Shown piece after piece: positions 1 through 12,096 of a DNA stretch of 64,000 bases. A model generated the notes under the pieces. That model saw only the letters and a list, made by a program, of their open reading frames with translations. It made no database searches and had not been told where the DNA came from. The DNA comes from Pagrus major (Eukaryota; Chordata; Actinopteri; Spariformes; Sparidae), in the NCBI RefSeq assembly GCF_040436345.1, contig NC_133220.1, forward strand, positions 2,646,556-2,710,555, written 5' to 3'. Every line of letters begins with the position of its first letter. Position 1 is the stretch's first letter. The translations under genes were made by a program, and so were the position numbers.

Positions 1-52
1 TGAGTTGTGTCTGTTTATCATTAATATGTTGATTCAATACATTTAAATTTAC

Positions 53-3000
53 CTTTCTTAGGATTTTGTGTGATGCGATTCTTGTAAAGCACACCAGCCA
101 CAACAACAGCCGCAACTAAAAGGAGGCTGAGAACTACAAAACCAGCAATCACTCCAGCAGAAAGTCCTGAAACAGATACAAAGTGAGTGCATCAGTCAGA
201 AGGTCAGTGCAGATGATAAACAGCAGACTGGACCTCACAGCTCACACAGAACAACTAAAGGTGAGTCTGCTCCTGAAATCTGAACTTGTTTCACATGAAA
301 ACTCCACTGGGATGAATGTGAGCAGGAACAGTGATGTGAGCTCTGATCTCAGGTCCAGTTTCCTCCTGCTGGGCTCCACAGCTCAGAGGCTGCTTCTGGT
401 TCTGGTCCCAGCAGTGAAGAAACAAATGGACTTAGTTACAGTCCATCACTTTGATCTGACAGTAAAAACACAGGATCATCTGATAAAATATAAAACTTCT
501 TCACAATACTTTTACTGATACTTTTACACTTTTACTCAAGTGGACTTTTACTTGTAACAGAGTATTTTTACTTTGTGTTTCTGCTTCTTTCACTTCAGTA
601 AAGTATCCGAGTACTTCTTCCACCACTGACTACTGTCCAGAAACATGAAGGTTAAAATCACTGTGAGCTTCTTGGTGCTGGTCGGCTCCACAGTTATTGG
701 GCCTGATGGGAGCAGATCAACACACAGTCTGTAGATTATTGAAGTTGAGTCTCAGTAGAAGACTGAAGTTTTCACTCAGTTTGAAACATTTTTAAAATCT
801 GATGAGGATCCTTTAGATCTGATTAATAAAAAGTGTGACTTTATGTAATGAGAGGGACTTTTTACAGTGTAAAATGAGCCTGGTGCTGCCCTCTAGTGGA
901 CAAACTGTGTCATGAAGACTCTGATTCTCAGTCACAGTCAAACATCAGTAAATGTTGGAGGCGCTGAACATTTCTTCACTCCTGGTTTCAGGCTCAGACA
1001 GAAGAGGAAGACTCCTGCTCAGATGTAGAAACCACAGTGTCACAGTTCATCTCATGTTTTCATCTTATTTTCACTTTAAGTCAAAACTTAATGCTGGATT
1101 TTAAGTTAATTCATCTTGTAATTAACCAACTCTGCTGCAGTTAATGAATAAAGTACCAGGAAGCTGTTTGTCATGTTGGACCTTCACTGCAACACAACGG
1201 TTATAATTACAAGTTTACATCGTCCAGTAAAAACTGCAGCTCCACAGCCTTTATGTTCAGTGTCAGGAAGAAGTATCTGACTCCTTCCTGATTTATTCCA
1301 TGTTTGTATATTTGTCACATTTAATTGTTTCAGATGTTCAAACAGAATCAAATATGAGGCAGAGACAACCTGAGTTAACACAAAATACAGTTTCTAAATG
1401 ATCAATTCAATTATTGAAGGTAAAAACCAGGACGACAAAGTCTTTTTTAAATCATTGAACACTAAGAATGATGTCACCATTAAGAGGCACATGGGTTTCA
1501 GCATGAATGAAGGTTTTCAGGCCCTAAATCACACCCTGCTTCTTCATCTATTTTACTGTCACTGGGACCATAACTGACTAAATGAACATCATGTTGAGTT
1601 GAAGAAGACTTGAAACTAGAGACTGAGGCCATGAACTCATCAGGAGACTGTTTACTGAGGGAATAAATCAGGTGAGAAGCAGCTTCCACACAATCACACC
1701 TCTTTCTGAGCCCAGTGGAGTCGCCCCCTGCTGGTCGGTAGAAAGACTGCAGGTTTAAGGCACTTTCACACCTGAAGGCTTCGACTATATTTTATACAGT
1801 CGATGATCGGGACTGTTTTAAGTTTAAAAAGCTTTAAGTTGATAAAAAAAAATCACGACTCACTAAAAATGATCTTGAATTGACATCACATGAGATTTGT
1901 TGCCTGATATATTTTTTATTTCACTAAAGTCAGAGAAAAAATGTGTTTTAAAATATGAAACATTAAGTGTTTAAAAGCTTTTGTTTGAGTCTCTGACAAC
2001 AACTCAGATTAACACACATCCAGAGACAGACGGGTACAAGTACTCAAGTACTGAGCTTATAATTGTACTCTAATTTATGTAACTTTATACTTCTACTTCA
2101 CTACATTTCAGAGGTAATATTGTACTTTTTACTCCACTACATTAATCAGACAGATAAAGTTACTAGTTACTTTGATCTAGACTCATAAAATATAATTATA
2201 TGTAGAGTTAAAGTTTGCTCCTAGTTTTCAGTCTGAGTTCAGTTTGTAGTTGAGAAATAAAATAATAAAGTCATCAGTGAGTAAACTCTTCTCTTCCTGT
2301 CTGAGTGTCTTCATGGTGTTTGTTGTGTGATTCATGTGTAACTCGGCTGCTGTAACGCTGCAGTTTGTCATTGGGATTAATAAAGTCTCTCTCTAATCTC
2401 TCTAATCTAAACAGAGCTCACAGTGACGCCTCTCTGACGGCTTCACTCTGCTGTTGCTGTGCTTTCTGTCTCCAGGGCTGCAGACCTGTTGGGAGCTTCA
2501 TCAGCAGCAGGGGACACACCTGGGCCTGATGTGCTCCATGTATAGAAATCCTTCAGAACATCTGCTCACACATCTTTGTGTCGGGGCTTCTGGTTTCCTT
2601 TGGTTTGTTTTTACAGCTCAACATCCACACAGCACATCTTCACTCATCCACTGCTGCACTACTGACTGCACTCACTCCTCCAGCTGTTTGTGTCTCTGTT
2701 GTAAATAAGTCACTGTGTTGTTTAGTTCACTGTGTGTCTCCTGGTTTGTCCCAGTCTGAGAGCTGCACTGTGACACTGATAAAAACTTCACAGTGTGTTT
2801 TGGTGAAACAATAATTCTTCAATTTAACAACATTTTTTCTTCTGGAAGTTAAATGTGACAGAGTGTCAGGATCAGGCTGCAGCAGACATTTATAAATCTG
2901 TTACTGAGTTTGTGGGTGAAGTTGAATCAATTCTTAGAATATGAAGAGAATTTTACACTCAGTTTGAAACATGTTTGACTTGTGTAGACGTCTTCATCAC

Positions 3001-6000
3001 AATTTGCTTTGTGCTCAGTCTGAACATGCATAAACACTTTTGAAAACTTATAAATCATCAAGAAATAAAATGATTGAAGTGTTCATACGACACAAGGAAG
3101 AATCTCACCATTGATGGTCAAATCAATCTCAGCATAAATCTGATGGTTGATTTCCTCCTGAGTGACGACACAGCGGAAGTTGTCGGTCTTGGTCAAAGCA
3201 GCTTGGAGGACGATGTCGTAGCTGCCTCCTCTTTCTGTGACCTTCAGATCTTTAACAGGGAGGATGTTTCCAGAACTGTCCTGCCACTCAACTTTAGGTT
3301 TTGGAGAAGCACCAAAAACTTCACACTGCAGCACCGTCCCATCATCTGATTTAACTGTTGTGACAGATGGTTTTGAAGCTGCACCTGTGAACATGACAGA
3401 AACAAAAGATGACATTAGATTTAATTTCAGCATCAGAAATGTAATATTGGGATGTTTTTTGTTCATCACATCTCTGCTTGTTGATTAGAGCGAGTTTAAG
3501 ATGAAAGAAAAACACAAGAAAGTAATAAAAAGCATGATGAGGCTCAGTTACAGCTCCCAGCATTATTCAACAGAGGATCATATTTCAGACACATTTCACT
3601 TCTACAAAGAGTTTGTAACTATTTACAACTAAAACACTTTTTCTGACTCACATCATGACAGAAACACATCAACAGTGAAGACTTTACAGCAGCTCCTGAA
3701 CTTTTACACATTTGTTGTGCTTAAAAAAAACATTAAAGGACGTCATGTGAACTTTGTTGTCTATTTACATTAAATAATAAAGAAAATGTGTTATGAAATG
3801 TGAAACACAGGGTCATTAAGAGCTTGTCCCCTTCTGTTAACAGGGCTCGGGTGTGGCCACTTTAATAGGAACACCTGTACAATCTAAAGCAGGGCTGAGC
3901 AACATATACAATATATACTGTTGTCATGATGTGAGACTATATATTGTCTTAGATATTTGATATTCTCACATGGTGATATATCATAACTGTTGTCTGTTCC
4001 AACACAACTGTTCTGACTTTAACTTCACTTTTATGATGAATTAATGTTCAGTTTGTGTCGACACTGTCATCGAGGTGTTAATGAAATAAAATCTTTATCA
4101 CTGAGCTCGTAGTTAGTGACGTGTTGAACTGGACTGTATTATATTCAGACGTGTTTCTAATATTCTGACCCGTCATGTTTGTGAACAGGGAGGACAAAAA
4201 AACAGAAACACCTCTCAGTGTGATGTAGTTCAGTACAACACCACCTTTAACAATCCGTGTACCCAACGATCTTTCGTTTTTTCGTTTCAAAACCAAATTA
4301 AAAAAACGGAAAAACAAGTTTGTTTTTCTGTTTTTCTCTTTTAAACCCAGAACGGAAAAACAGGAAAAACAGAATAACACAAAACCACATTTTGTGCCTG
4401 TTATTCTGTTTTAAATCAAAAACTGAATAACATGAAAATTAAGTTTTTGATTTTTATTGTTTTGTTATTTTGATATTCTGAAAACTCGGGGAATGCTGGG
4501 AGATGTTTGGGAGTCAGAGGAAGGAAGTGAGCGGGAACTGGTCTGGAGATGAAGCGTCTCTGCAATGGCAAACTGTGTCTTTGTCCGGGGAGTCGCGGCT
4601 CAGCCTGAAGCCTGAATGTGATCATTACTGATTAAAACACGTGATACTGAACAGTTACAAGGAGGAAAACAACAGAGGCGAAATAAAAGAGACGAGGAGG
4701 TCCGATCCGTTACCAGGCAACCAGAACATCCTTTGTAGCAACTACACGTCTGTTACACTAACGGAAGACAACACAACACATTTCTATTTCAAAATAAAAG
4801 CATTTGTTATTGTAACCTATTACTATAATTATTAATCTATTGTCAGAGAGAAATATTTACAACAATATGTAGGCTAATGTTTTCATACTATCACATTTAT
4901 TTTTACCTGTATAGGCCTCAGGTAGCGATGAGGAAAATATATATGGCTGCACATCTGTCAGCTGCACTGTCAGCAGCTGTAGCTGCACCATGCAGACATG
5001 TCTCACACTTTATTTTGGAGGCTCAGGACGGACTAGATCATGACTGTATTCAGGCCCGGTTCTAGACTGGCCTGATTGGGGGGCAGTAAGAAATGTTGAT
5101 GGTCACCAAATACTACTGTGTTGATGCCACAGGGACGATTGTTGTTAGTGTTTGATGTGTGTAGTCTGTCTACCAGCCTGTGGTACCGACACCAACGTAA
5201 ACATCGCCGGTCAGCCGTGATTTCACAGCCGGTACGTAGCTGCAGCTGTGAGTGTTGTATCCTTTGTTCATTATTATTTATTTAGAAATCATTATTTATT
5301 TATGGATTCTATTTCATGATTTACATTCAGATAGCTTAAATATATCAGATAGATAATATTACAATACAGAGTAAAAGTAAAGTTATTTCCACACATGATT
5401 TCAGTTGAGTTCAGTATGAGATGTTACACATTTAGACCACAAGGGGGCGCTCGGTCTGTTTAACGTCAGCTGAGAGGAGGTTAAAGTTCGAACCGTAGAA
5501 GAAGAAACAGTCAGTGGGAAAACGTTGGAAGTCAGATTGTTTTACTGTTAGTCGTCGTTTTTATTGAACTGGGATCGTCTTTTTCATCAGTAAACACCCG
5601 AAAAGACATCGAGAAGTCCTGCTTCGTTTTTTTTTTTCATAGAAGCTGCAACTAGTTCCCACAGTGAGGTCCCATGCGGCGGAGCGGGACAGAGACAAAC
5701 TGCAGCAGCTGCCGATGGGACGATGCTACTACTAGCAGCTGCTAGCAGGCAGGCTAACAGCTAACTAGCAGGCAGGCTAACAGCTAACTAGCAGGCAGGC
5801 TAACAGCTAACTAGCAGGCAGGCTAACAGCTAACTAGCAGGCAGGCTAACAGCTGCTAGCAGGCAGGCTAACAGCTAACTAGCAGGCAGGCTAACAGCTG
5901 CCTGCTAGCAGCTGCTAGCAGGCAGGCTAACAGCTGCTAGCAGGCAGGCTAACAGCTAACTAGCCTGTGGCTAACAGCTAACTAGCCTGTGGCTAACAGC

Positions 6001-9000
6001 TAACTAGCCTGTGGCTAAAGCTGTGTGGAGGTCCCGTGGTATCTGATGTGATGCTAACAGAGAGAAGCTGCTACTGACTGTGTGCAGGGCGCAAGAGAGA
6101 GAGAGACCCCGGCTCTGATGGCAGAAGAGCCTGTGATTACTCTGAGCAGCGTTTATGGGAATAAATTACAATATAATATATTTGAATATACTTTTCTCTT
6201 TTCTTCTATTCTTCTCTGCATAAGGCTGAAGTGCAGTCATTCATTCTGCCTGGAGAGTCTGCGATCTCAACTTTCCCGCTCACTTCCGGCGCCTCTGACT
6301 CCGCAAACATCTCCCAACATTCCCCGAAATTTCAGAATATCAAAATAACAAAACAATAAAAATCCAAAACTTAATTTTCATGTTATTCTGTTTTTGTTTT
6401 AAAACAGAATAACAGGCACAAAATGTGGTTTTGTGTTATTTTCCGTTTTTTTAATTTGGTTTTGAAACGAAAGAACGAAGGGTTCACGGATTGTTAACTG
6501 TGACCTCAGTAATAAACACACTTTCATTTACACATTTCAGACAAAGTCGACACAAACTGAACATTATAAAGTTCATAAAAACAGAGTTAGTGGCAGAGCT
6601 GCTGTATTAAATTACAATATATGTTTCAGGACTGAGAGTTTCTCTCTCAGTGAACACAGTTTCTCTGATTAATGAACTAAATGAACACATGAATCAAGTG
6701 TATGTGCTCATATTGTAGTCATGTATCACCACAGTTGTACGTAGTCATATCCAACATGAAGAAAATAATGAATGATGTAAATGATCCTTAAAGGTGAATT
6801 CAGACTGAACACAAAAGTTGATTTTATTCCAGTTAATTTAACAGCTGGAGAGTTTTTACAGTGAATGTTTCAGCAGCACAAACATGAACTCCACTTCTTC
6901 TTCTTATTTCCATCCAGAACACTTTTATCTGCTTTTTCTATTTTAAGTCTCAGAGTTTCTTCAGTTTGAAACATTTTCAACATCAACAGACTTTGAGGTG
7001 ATTACCTGTGTGTTCAGTCTGAACTCATTATAGGATAATTAAAATAGTTTGAAGACTAAAATACCACTGACCTGTCAAGCGCACAGCGGTCACAGCAGCA
7101 ATCCTATGGCTGATTGTCTCCTGCGTAGCTACACAGCGATAGTTGTCGGTCTTGGTCACAGTAATGTTGACAGTGATGTATGAACGACCTCCTCTTTCTG
7201 AAACCTGAGGTGTATCAGCACCAAGAGTGTTGTCATCACTGTCCTTCCACTCTACTGTAGGAAGTGGATCACCATGAGCTTCACACTGCAGCAGCGCCCA
7301 GTCATTTGTTACAACAAGTGTTGCAACAAACGGCCTTGGAGCTGCACCTGTGAACAAATAAGAGGTGTTAAAGGACAATTATAGTGTAATATGGGATATT
7401 TTTTCCATCTATACTCTGCTTGTATATCAATTTAAAATGTGAAGAGAAAAACACAAAGGAACAGAAACATAGAAAAGCACAATATCAGCCTCATTAACAT
7501 AGTTCAGCACTATTTTAAAAATGTTTAACTTCCTCCAGTTTGAGGCAGATTCTGACTCATATCATGGCAGATGCACATATACAGTGAATTTCTGCTAAAT
7601 TTGATGAACTACAATTTGAAAATGAAAGACTGAATCTTCAAAGTTAACACACCTGATGTGTCATCAGGACTGAATCGTGTTGGTTAGAAAACATGTAATT
7701 ATTTGGCCTGAATGCAAATTAATCCTAAAATTAGTTGAAATTCTGCTCAGTAGCAAAGAGAAGGCTGTGAAAGATTTAACTGCTGTGTTTTTATTTATTT
7801 GTATAGTTTAATTCTTTCAAAAGAGGGTGGATAAAATATTAGAAACATGTCTCAGTATCACAACACACTACACAGACAACGCAGTTTAAAACAAACACAA
7901 AAAACAGTCTACAAACTGACAATAAGACTGAATCAACATCTCTGAACAGTTTCAACACAATCTGATCATTAAAACCTTCATGAAGATTAATTCCTGGTCT
8001 GTTTAATGAGACTGGTGAGTTTTATCTGTGTTACCTGATAAACTGGAATATTGAGTGTTTATAACTTTGAATGTGTTTTTGTCACTGAGATGATCAAAGC
8101 ACAATATTTACAGTTTCTATTGACTGTCATTATAAATATAATATAAAGGCAGTTTTTAGTGTGAATCTTTAACACTGACACAAACTGAACAGATGTTGTT
8201 GTCTCCAGATGTGTAACACAGCAGAATGACACACAGAGGTTCAGCTCAACAGATGTGAGTGTGTTGAATGATACTGAGGCCTGTGGAGCTGATGACAGCC
8301 ATTTTCTATTAATGAGAGCTGGGGAGTGACGTCATCAGAATCAGGACTCACCTGGGATGTTTTCACCTGTTCTGTCTCTTAAGACTTGACCTGAAAGGAA
8401 AAACAAACACATGTTAGATTGTTTTGAAACAGACAGGTAATACTGTGTAAAAGTCATATTTCATCTACTATAGACGGCTGAAATTTCATTGCACAGAGAC
8501 ATAATCTGCAGCGTGTCTCTGATATCTGCATGTTTGATACAGAGGTCATCTCTCCAGATGTGGCTGCAGCTCTGTGGGCTCGAGGCCCTGCCAGATGTGT
8601 TCTGACCACAACAAAAGTCCATCTGGGACTCTTGAACCGGTCGCAGCAGTAAATGAGCGGACATCTTTAACTGTTTAATGAAAGCACTCACCAACAACAA
8701 GCTCAATGATGAATGTTTGTCTCGGCTGAAGACGTGGAAAAAAGCAGCTGTAGTTCCCGCTGTCGGCCATCTTTGTTTTTGTGATCTTTATGGAGGCGTC
8801 GCCGTTCTTCAGTTGATCTTGAAAATGTGAGACTCGACCTTTGAACTGCTCATCTTGACCTGTTTTGCCGTTATTGTAATATTGGCCGTCCTCATACATG
8901 AACACCTCCTTCTGACCATCTTTCCTCCAGTCAAACAGCTTTCTTGTGATGTCGTCCTTGGTGCTGAGGGAACAGGGTAAAACAGCATCATCATCTTCTT

Positions 9001-10565
9001 TCACGACCACTTTGACACCTGGAAGATAAAAACATGTGTTACTCAGTATGTTAACATGCAGAGTCATCAGGAAACAAAGTCAGATAACAACTTTACACAC
9101 CACAACAATAACTCAACACCTGTTTCCTCTAACATAATAGTTTTGGTTGTGTCGTGCTTGTACTGACATATTTTAAGTATATTTAAGCTGTACAGTATAG
9201 TTTATTAAGTTTTTGTTATTGAGCCTTGTGTTTGAATGTTACAAAATGTATTCAGCTGGAAACTCTTCAGCTTTATAACACCAGGAGAAGTTGTAGTTTT
9301 ATTCATGTCAGATCTTGATTTATTGGACTGGATTCAAAGACACAACTAACCACCAAACTATCCTGTTCCTCAGCTGCAACACACAGGTTGTTTTTAACTT
9401 TGTGATTCAAATATGTTCATCAAATTAAAGCTTCACATGACACACACACACTCACACACACACACACACTCACACACACACACGCACGCACCAATAGTGA
9501 AGACGCCACATCATTATAGAGCATCAATCCAATCAATAATATTAATAATCCATGAGTCCACCAGGTAACTACTCTGTATTATGTTTCACTAAAGAGTAAA
9601 CAAAAAGAAAAATAAAGGACATCACTCAGATTAAACTGTTTATTCTCTCCTCGCTCACTAAAGAGTAACTAATGATTAACTAATGATTAACTAATGATCT
9701 GACTTGGTAACTATTCAGTATCATGTTTCACACTGATTCATATATAACTCATGAATAAAGTGACTCTAACCCACAGATATTTATTTATGTATTAATGTAT
9801 TTAATGTTTAATTGTTGAGGGACCAGTTTGTGTTAAACCTGCTGCACACTACAGCTTTTATAGCCGAAGCTAATCAGTAATGAACGTCACCATGAACTCA
9901 TCATCAGCTGATGATTGATCGATAACGTGTCTCCCAGTCTGTCCTGTGGTAACTCATTATCTACTCTATAGTTTATATGTAACTCATTAACGATCCAATA
10001 ACTATCAAGTCCTTCCTGATGAAGATCTGCGCCACGTCTCTGTTTTATTGAGGGAACTACTTTAGTTCAAAGTGAACTGAACTTTAAGAGTCAAAGTCCA
10101 ACAATCACAACATCCTGAAGGTTTCATGTCTGCACGAGCGTTTCTGTGAAACCTGTGCGTGTCTGCAGCAGGATGGAGACGACGCACACGCACACGCACT
10201 GACGCACGCACGCACACACACACAGCAGTGATGACGACATCATTACAGAGCATTTCGAGATTAAAACTCAGCATCATCCAGCTGTAATTCTTCTGTAATC
10301 GATCCGATCAATACTATCGATGTGTGCTGATGATCAGGGTGCGTGTGTGACGTCACAGCGCTGAGCAGGTGTCTTGTACGCACTAAAGCAGGAAGCAGCT
10401 GATGAACATCCCGCATGTTTCCGCATTGTTCCGCTGCTCAGATGAAACAAAGTGAGAATTAAAAACTGTCAGTGAGTGATGATCAGTTTTCTTACCGTCT
10501 CCAGCAGCAGACGTTTCTCCAGAGCAGCTCAGCAGACAGAGACACACGAGAGGAAGAAGCTCCAT
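53..10565 (-). CDS. Gene A: B7/butyrophilin-like Ig membrane protein (V-C-C-TM), 3' end outside window
   Basis: Predicted exons on the minus strand are signal peptide 10565-10496, V-set 9018-8692, linker 8390-8352, Ig1 7347-7072, Ig2 3384-3109 and TM 166-53. Each has AG/GT borders and joins in phase 1. The start is MELLPLVCLCLL, a hydrophobic leader. The V domain has Cys16, Trp31 and the DSGNYSC motif ending at Cys92. Ig1 has Cys22, Trp34, Cys72 and an N-I-T sequon. Ig2 has Cys21, Trp34 and Cys72. The TM exon encodes about 24 hydrophobic residues followed by YKNR, which gives a cytoplasmic C-terminus. By family knowledge this is a type I surface protein of the B7/BTN group that binds receptors on other cells; the partner is unknown. 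CD276-like or HHLA2-like would be usual database names, but I cannot assign orthology. The tail exon lies left of position 1. A 2.2-kb TTAA-flanked element sits in the Ig2-Ig1 intron. Confidence 0.8.
167..2303 (-). repeat. Homogenised TM-Ig2 intron block, gene A copy
   Basis: This 2.1-kb intron stretch has near-identical copies in B (12451-14447), C (26883-29035), D (44794-46945) and, inverted, E (53337-55422). Short ORFs recur in every copy because the DNA is nearly identical, not because they are coding. See findings for the exon/intron contrast. Confidence 0.85.
516..629. repeat. Fragment of a common fish MITE (GTACTTCTTCCACCACTG end)
   Basis: The right end reads TCCGAGTACTTCTTCCACC then ACTG, the inverted form of the widespread fish CAGTGGTGGAAGAAGTAC terminus. 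The same fragment sits at the same place in B (about 12790-12909), C, D and, inverted, E (about 54960-55080). Confidence 0.6.
2338..2408 (+). repeat. L2-type LINE 3' tail with TCTAATC repeats
   Basis: CTGCTGTAACGCTGCAG, ATTGGGATTAATAAAGTC and TCTCTAATC repeats mark a LINE 3' terminus. The same tail occurs in C (about 29068-29137) and D (about 46978-47048). It is missing from B, which has a deletion here. Confidence 0.65.
5052..5210. repeat. Dispersed repeat nested in the gene A element
   Basis: This stretch has an inverted, clearly similar copy at 47245-47407 in gene D. Shared landmarks are the GGCCCGGTTCTAGACTGG and TACCAGCCTGTGGTACCGAC segments. Family not identified. Confidence 0.7.
5733..6018. 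repeat. Minisatellite of CTAGCAGGCAGGCTAACAG-type units
   Basis: About a dozen imperfect units of about 18-24 bp built from GCTAACAGCTAACTAGCAGG, ending in a variant with GCCTGTGGCTAA. It lies inside the TTAA-flanked element of gene A and is absent from other copies. Confidence 0.85.
9439..9489. repeat. CA/CACT microsatellite, gene A intron 1
   Basis: Mixed ACAC, ACTC and ACGC units, at the site where B has (CT)n and C and F have long CA/GT runs. Confidence 0.85.
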
Positions 10566-11159
10566 AGTTGTGATGTCCTCTGAGGACTTCACCACACTGA
10601 TGGTGTCTCTATATGACGGAGCTTCACACACTCCTCAACACCCTGACTGGTTCATCACAACCTGTTTCTGCTCCTCAGCCTGCAGCTGCGGCACTTCCGG
10701 TACTAATATTTCAGAATAAAAGCGCCATCACCAGGCCTGCAGCTGCCATCGCATTTTGTCTGGGTGTTGGCCACTGAGAGGAGGGAAGTAACGAAGTACA
10801 AATACTTCGTTACTGTGCTTGAGTAGATTTTTCAGGTGTCTGTACTTCACTGAGGTATTTATTGTTCTGACAATTTTTGACTTTGACTCCATTAATAACA
10901 AATATCTGCAGGTGAATGTTGGTAATCTGGGACATTATTTGAGCTTCAGCCGTCAGCAGGTCTGGATCATGTTGTCTCCTCACAGACTCAGGCCTCGTTA
11001 CACAGACATGAGGATTTCTTTACATTCAGCTGTAATCTCCATTCATGAAGCTGTCAGTGAGGTAAACTGTCTCTAGAAACCTTGTTTTAAAGAGGATTTA
11101 TCTGCTCTGTTGTCTCTTTGGTGTCCTGACAGCTGCTGTAAAACACAGATCATCTCAGA
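10566..11159. other. Intergenic DNA between A promoter and B 3' end
   Basis: The first about 170 bp form the likely A promoter/5' UTR, shared with B and F. An imperfect palindrome TAACGAAGTACAAATACTTC lies near 10789. 10985-11155 matches 57010-57185. No gene seen. Confidence 0.6.
10692..10701 (-). promoter_or_regulatory. ETS-type motif ACCGGAAGTG upstream of gene A
   Basis: About 130 bp upstream of the ATG. Same motif in B (24419-24428) and F (58854-58863). In C the site is altered (about 37947-37957, CACGTCCGGT), which breaks the GGAA core. Function inferred from the motif only. Confidence 0.4.
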
Positions 11160-12096
11160 ATCACACCCATAAATTAAAATCACTTTTATTTCTTTGATCA
11201 CAGTTTGAACACAGAAACATCAGAAACAGTCACAACACACAGTTTTGACATTTTTCATGTTTTATTCAATCGTTTGTATAGAAATGATGAAGCGCTGCCT
11301 GAAGTGACATGAAACACTACAAGTGCATCATCAGTGAACAACAGAAACATCAGTGTGTAACTGGACCTGACAGACTGCCTGAGCACCTGGAAACATAATA
11401 AAGAACCAATACAGGCTCGTCCCAAATAATGGCAACAAATATAAAAGTCACATTATATTTACTTGTAGCTACAAAGTGTTCACACTGACTGACAGTGTTA
11501 ACAGCAGCTTTAGTTCAGTGAAGTCTGATGGTTTTAAAGCACATGTGGAGCTCAGTCAGGAGCTTTAAGCGCTACAAGCAGTCTGATAATATTTGGTCAA
11601 TAGACGGCATTTATACAGCACTGCTGCCCTCATTCATCCATTCACTCACTCACTCACTCACTCATTCACTCACTCACTCACTCACTCTCTCACTCACCGA
11701 TGGCAGTGAGCTACCATACAAGGTGCTGGTCTGACCATCGGGAGCAGTTTGGGTTTCAGCCTGTTGCTCGAGGACACTTGGACATGTGGACGGGAGGAGC
11801 AGATTATGAGGACATCTTATAAAAACAGTTGGTTTAGTTCAGGGACAGATTGAGGTCGTGTTAATGAGAAACATGCACATCGACAAACAACCTTCATTTA
11901 TTTATATCTTGCTTCCATCTCAACTATCTGCCTCAACACAACCTCAACCTAAAATTAATTTAAAATTTAAAACCAAGTTTTAATCCTCAAACTGCCTGAA
12001 ATAAGAGAAGACCAGACAAAATGTCCTCACCATCATCCAGCATGGTGGAAACACACACAGCAGAAAACTTCACAGCACATGTAGAGCTGGTTACTC
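11160..12096 (-). other. 3' UTR and polyadenylation region of gene B
   Basis: It extends from the stop at 12097 to an AATAAA (plus-strand TTTATT at 11185-11190) and an upstream AATAAA at 11261-11266. Includes a SINE. Confidence 0.6.
11545..11800 (-). mobile_element. SINE copy in 3' UTR of gene B
   Basis: Same SINE as in gene E, oriented with the gene. Its ACTC/GAGT tract spans 11642-11697. The B-box end is lost: the sequence turns to other DNA after GACGGGAGGAGC. Confidence 0.65.

Larger units (their letters stand above)
4251..6493. mobile_element. 2.24-kb non-autonomous TTAA-target element with long inverted ends in gene A
   Basis: It is flanked by TTAA (4247-4250 and 6494-6497), while genes B and D have the single-TTAA empty site. 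The ends read CAATCCGTGTACCC and the inverted CAATCCGTGAACCC, and the inverted similarity extends for roughly 220-290 bp on each side. No transposase ORF is visible. A TTAA target is known for piggyBac and Kolobok superfamilies; I cannot choose between them. It lies in the Ig2-Ig1 intron. Confidence 0.8.

Noticed and set aside
183-518. ORF starting MSASVRRSVQ on the plus strand, repeated in five copies
   Set aside because: It lies antisense in the same conserved intron and reads into a MITE fragment. No sign of coding selection can be seen.
1184-1689. Small ORFs (65 and 63 codons) repeated in all TM-Ig2 introns
   Set aside because: They recur because the intron DNA is nearly identical. No domain, no splice logic, and they would sit inside an intron.
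8461-8706. 82-codon ORF starting MSLLLVSAF, repeated beside each V exon
   Set aside because: It starts inside the V exon in another frame and continues through the V-linker intron. A by-product of high identity.
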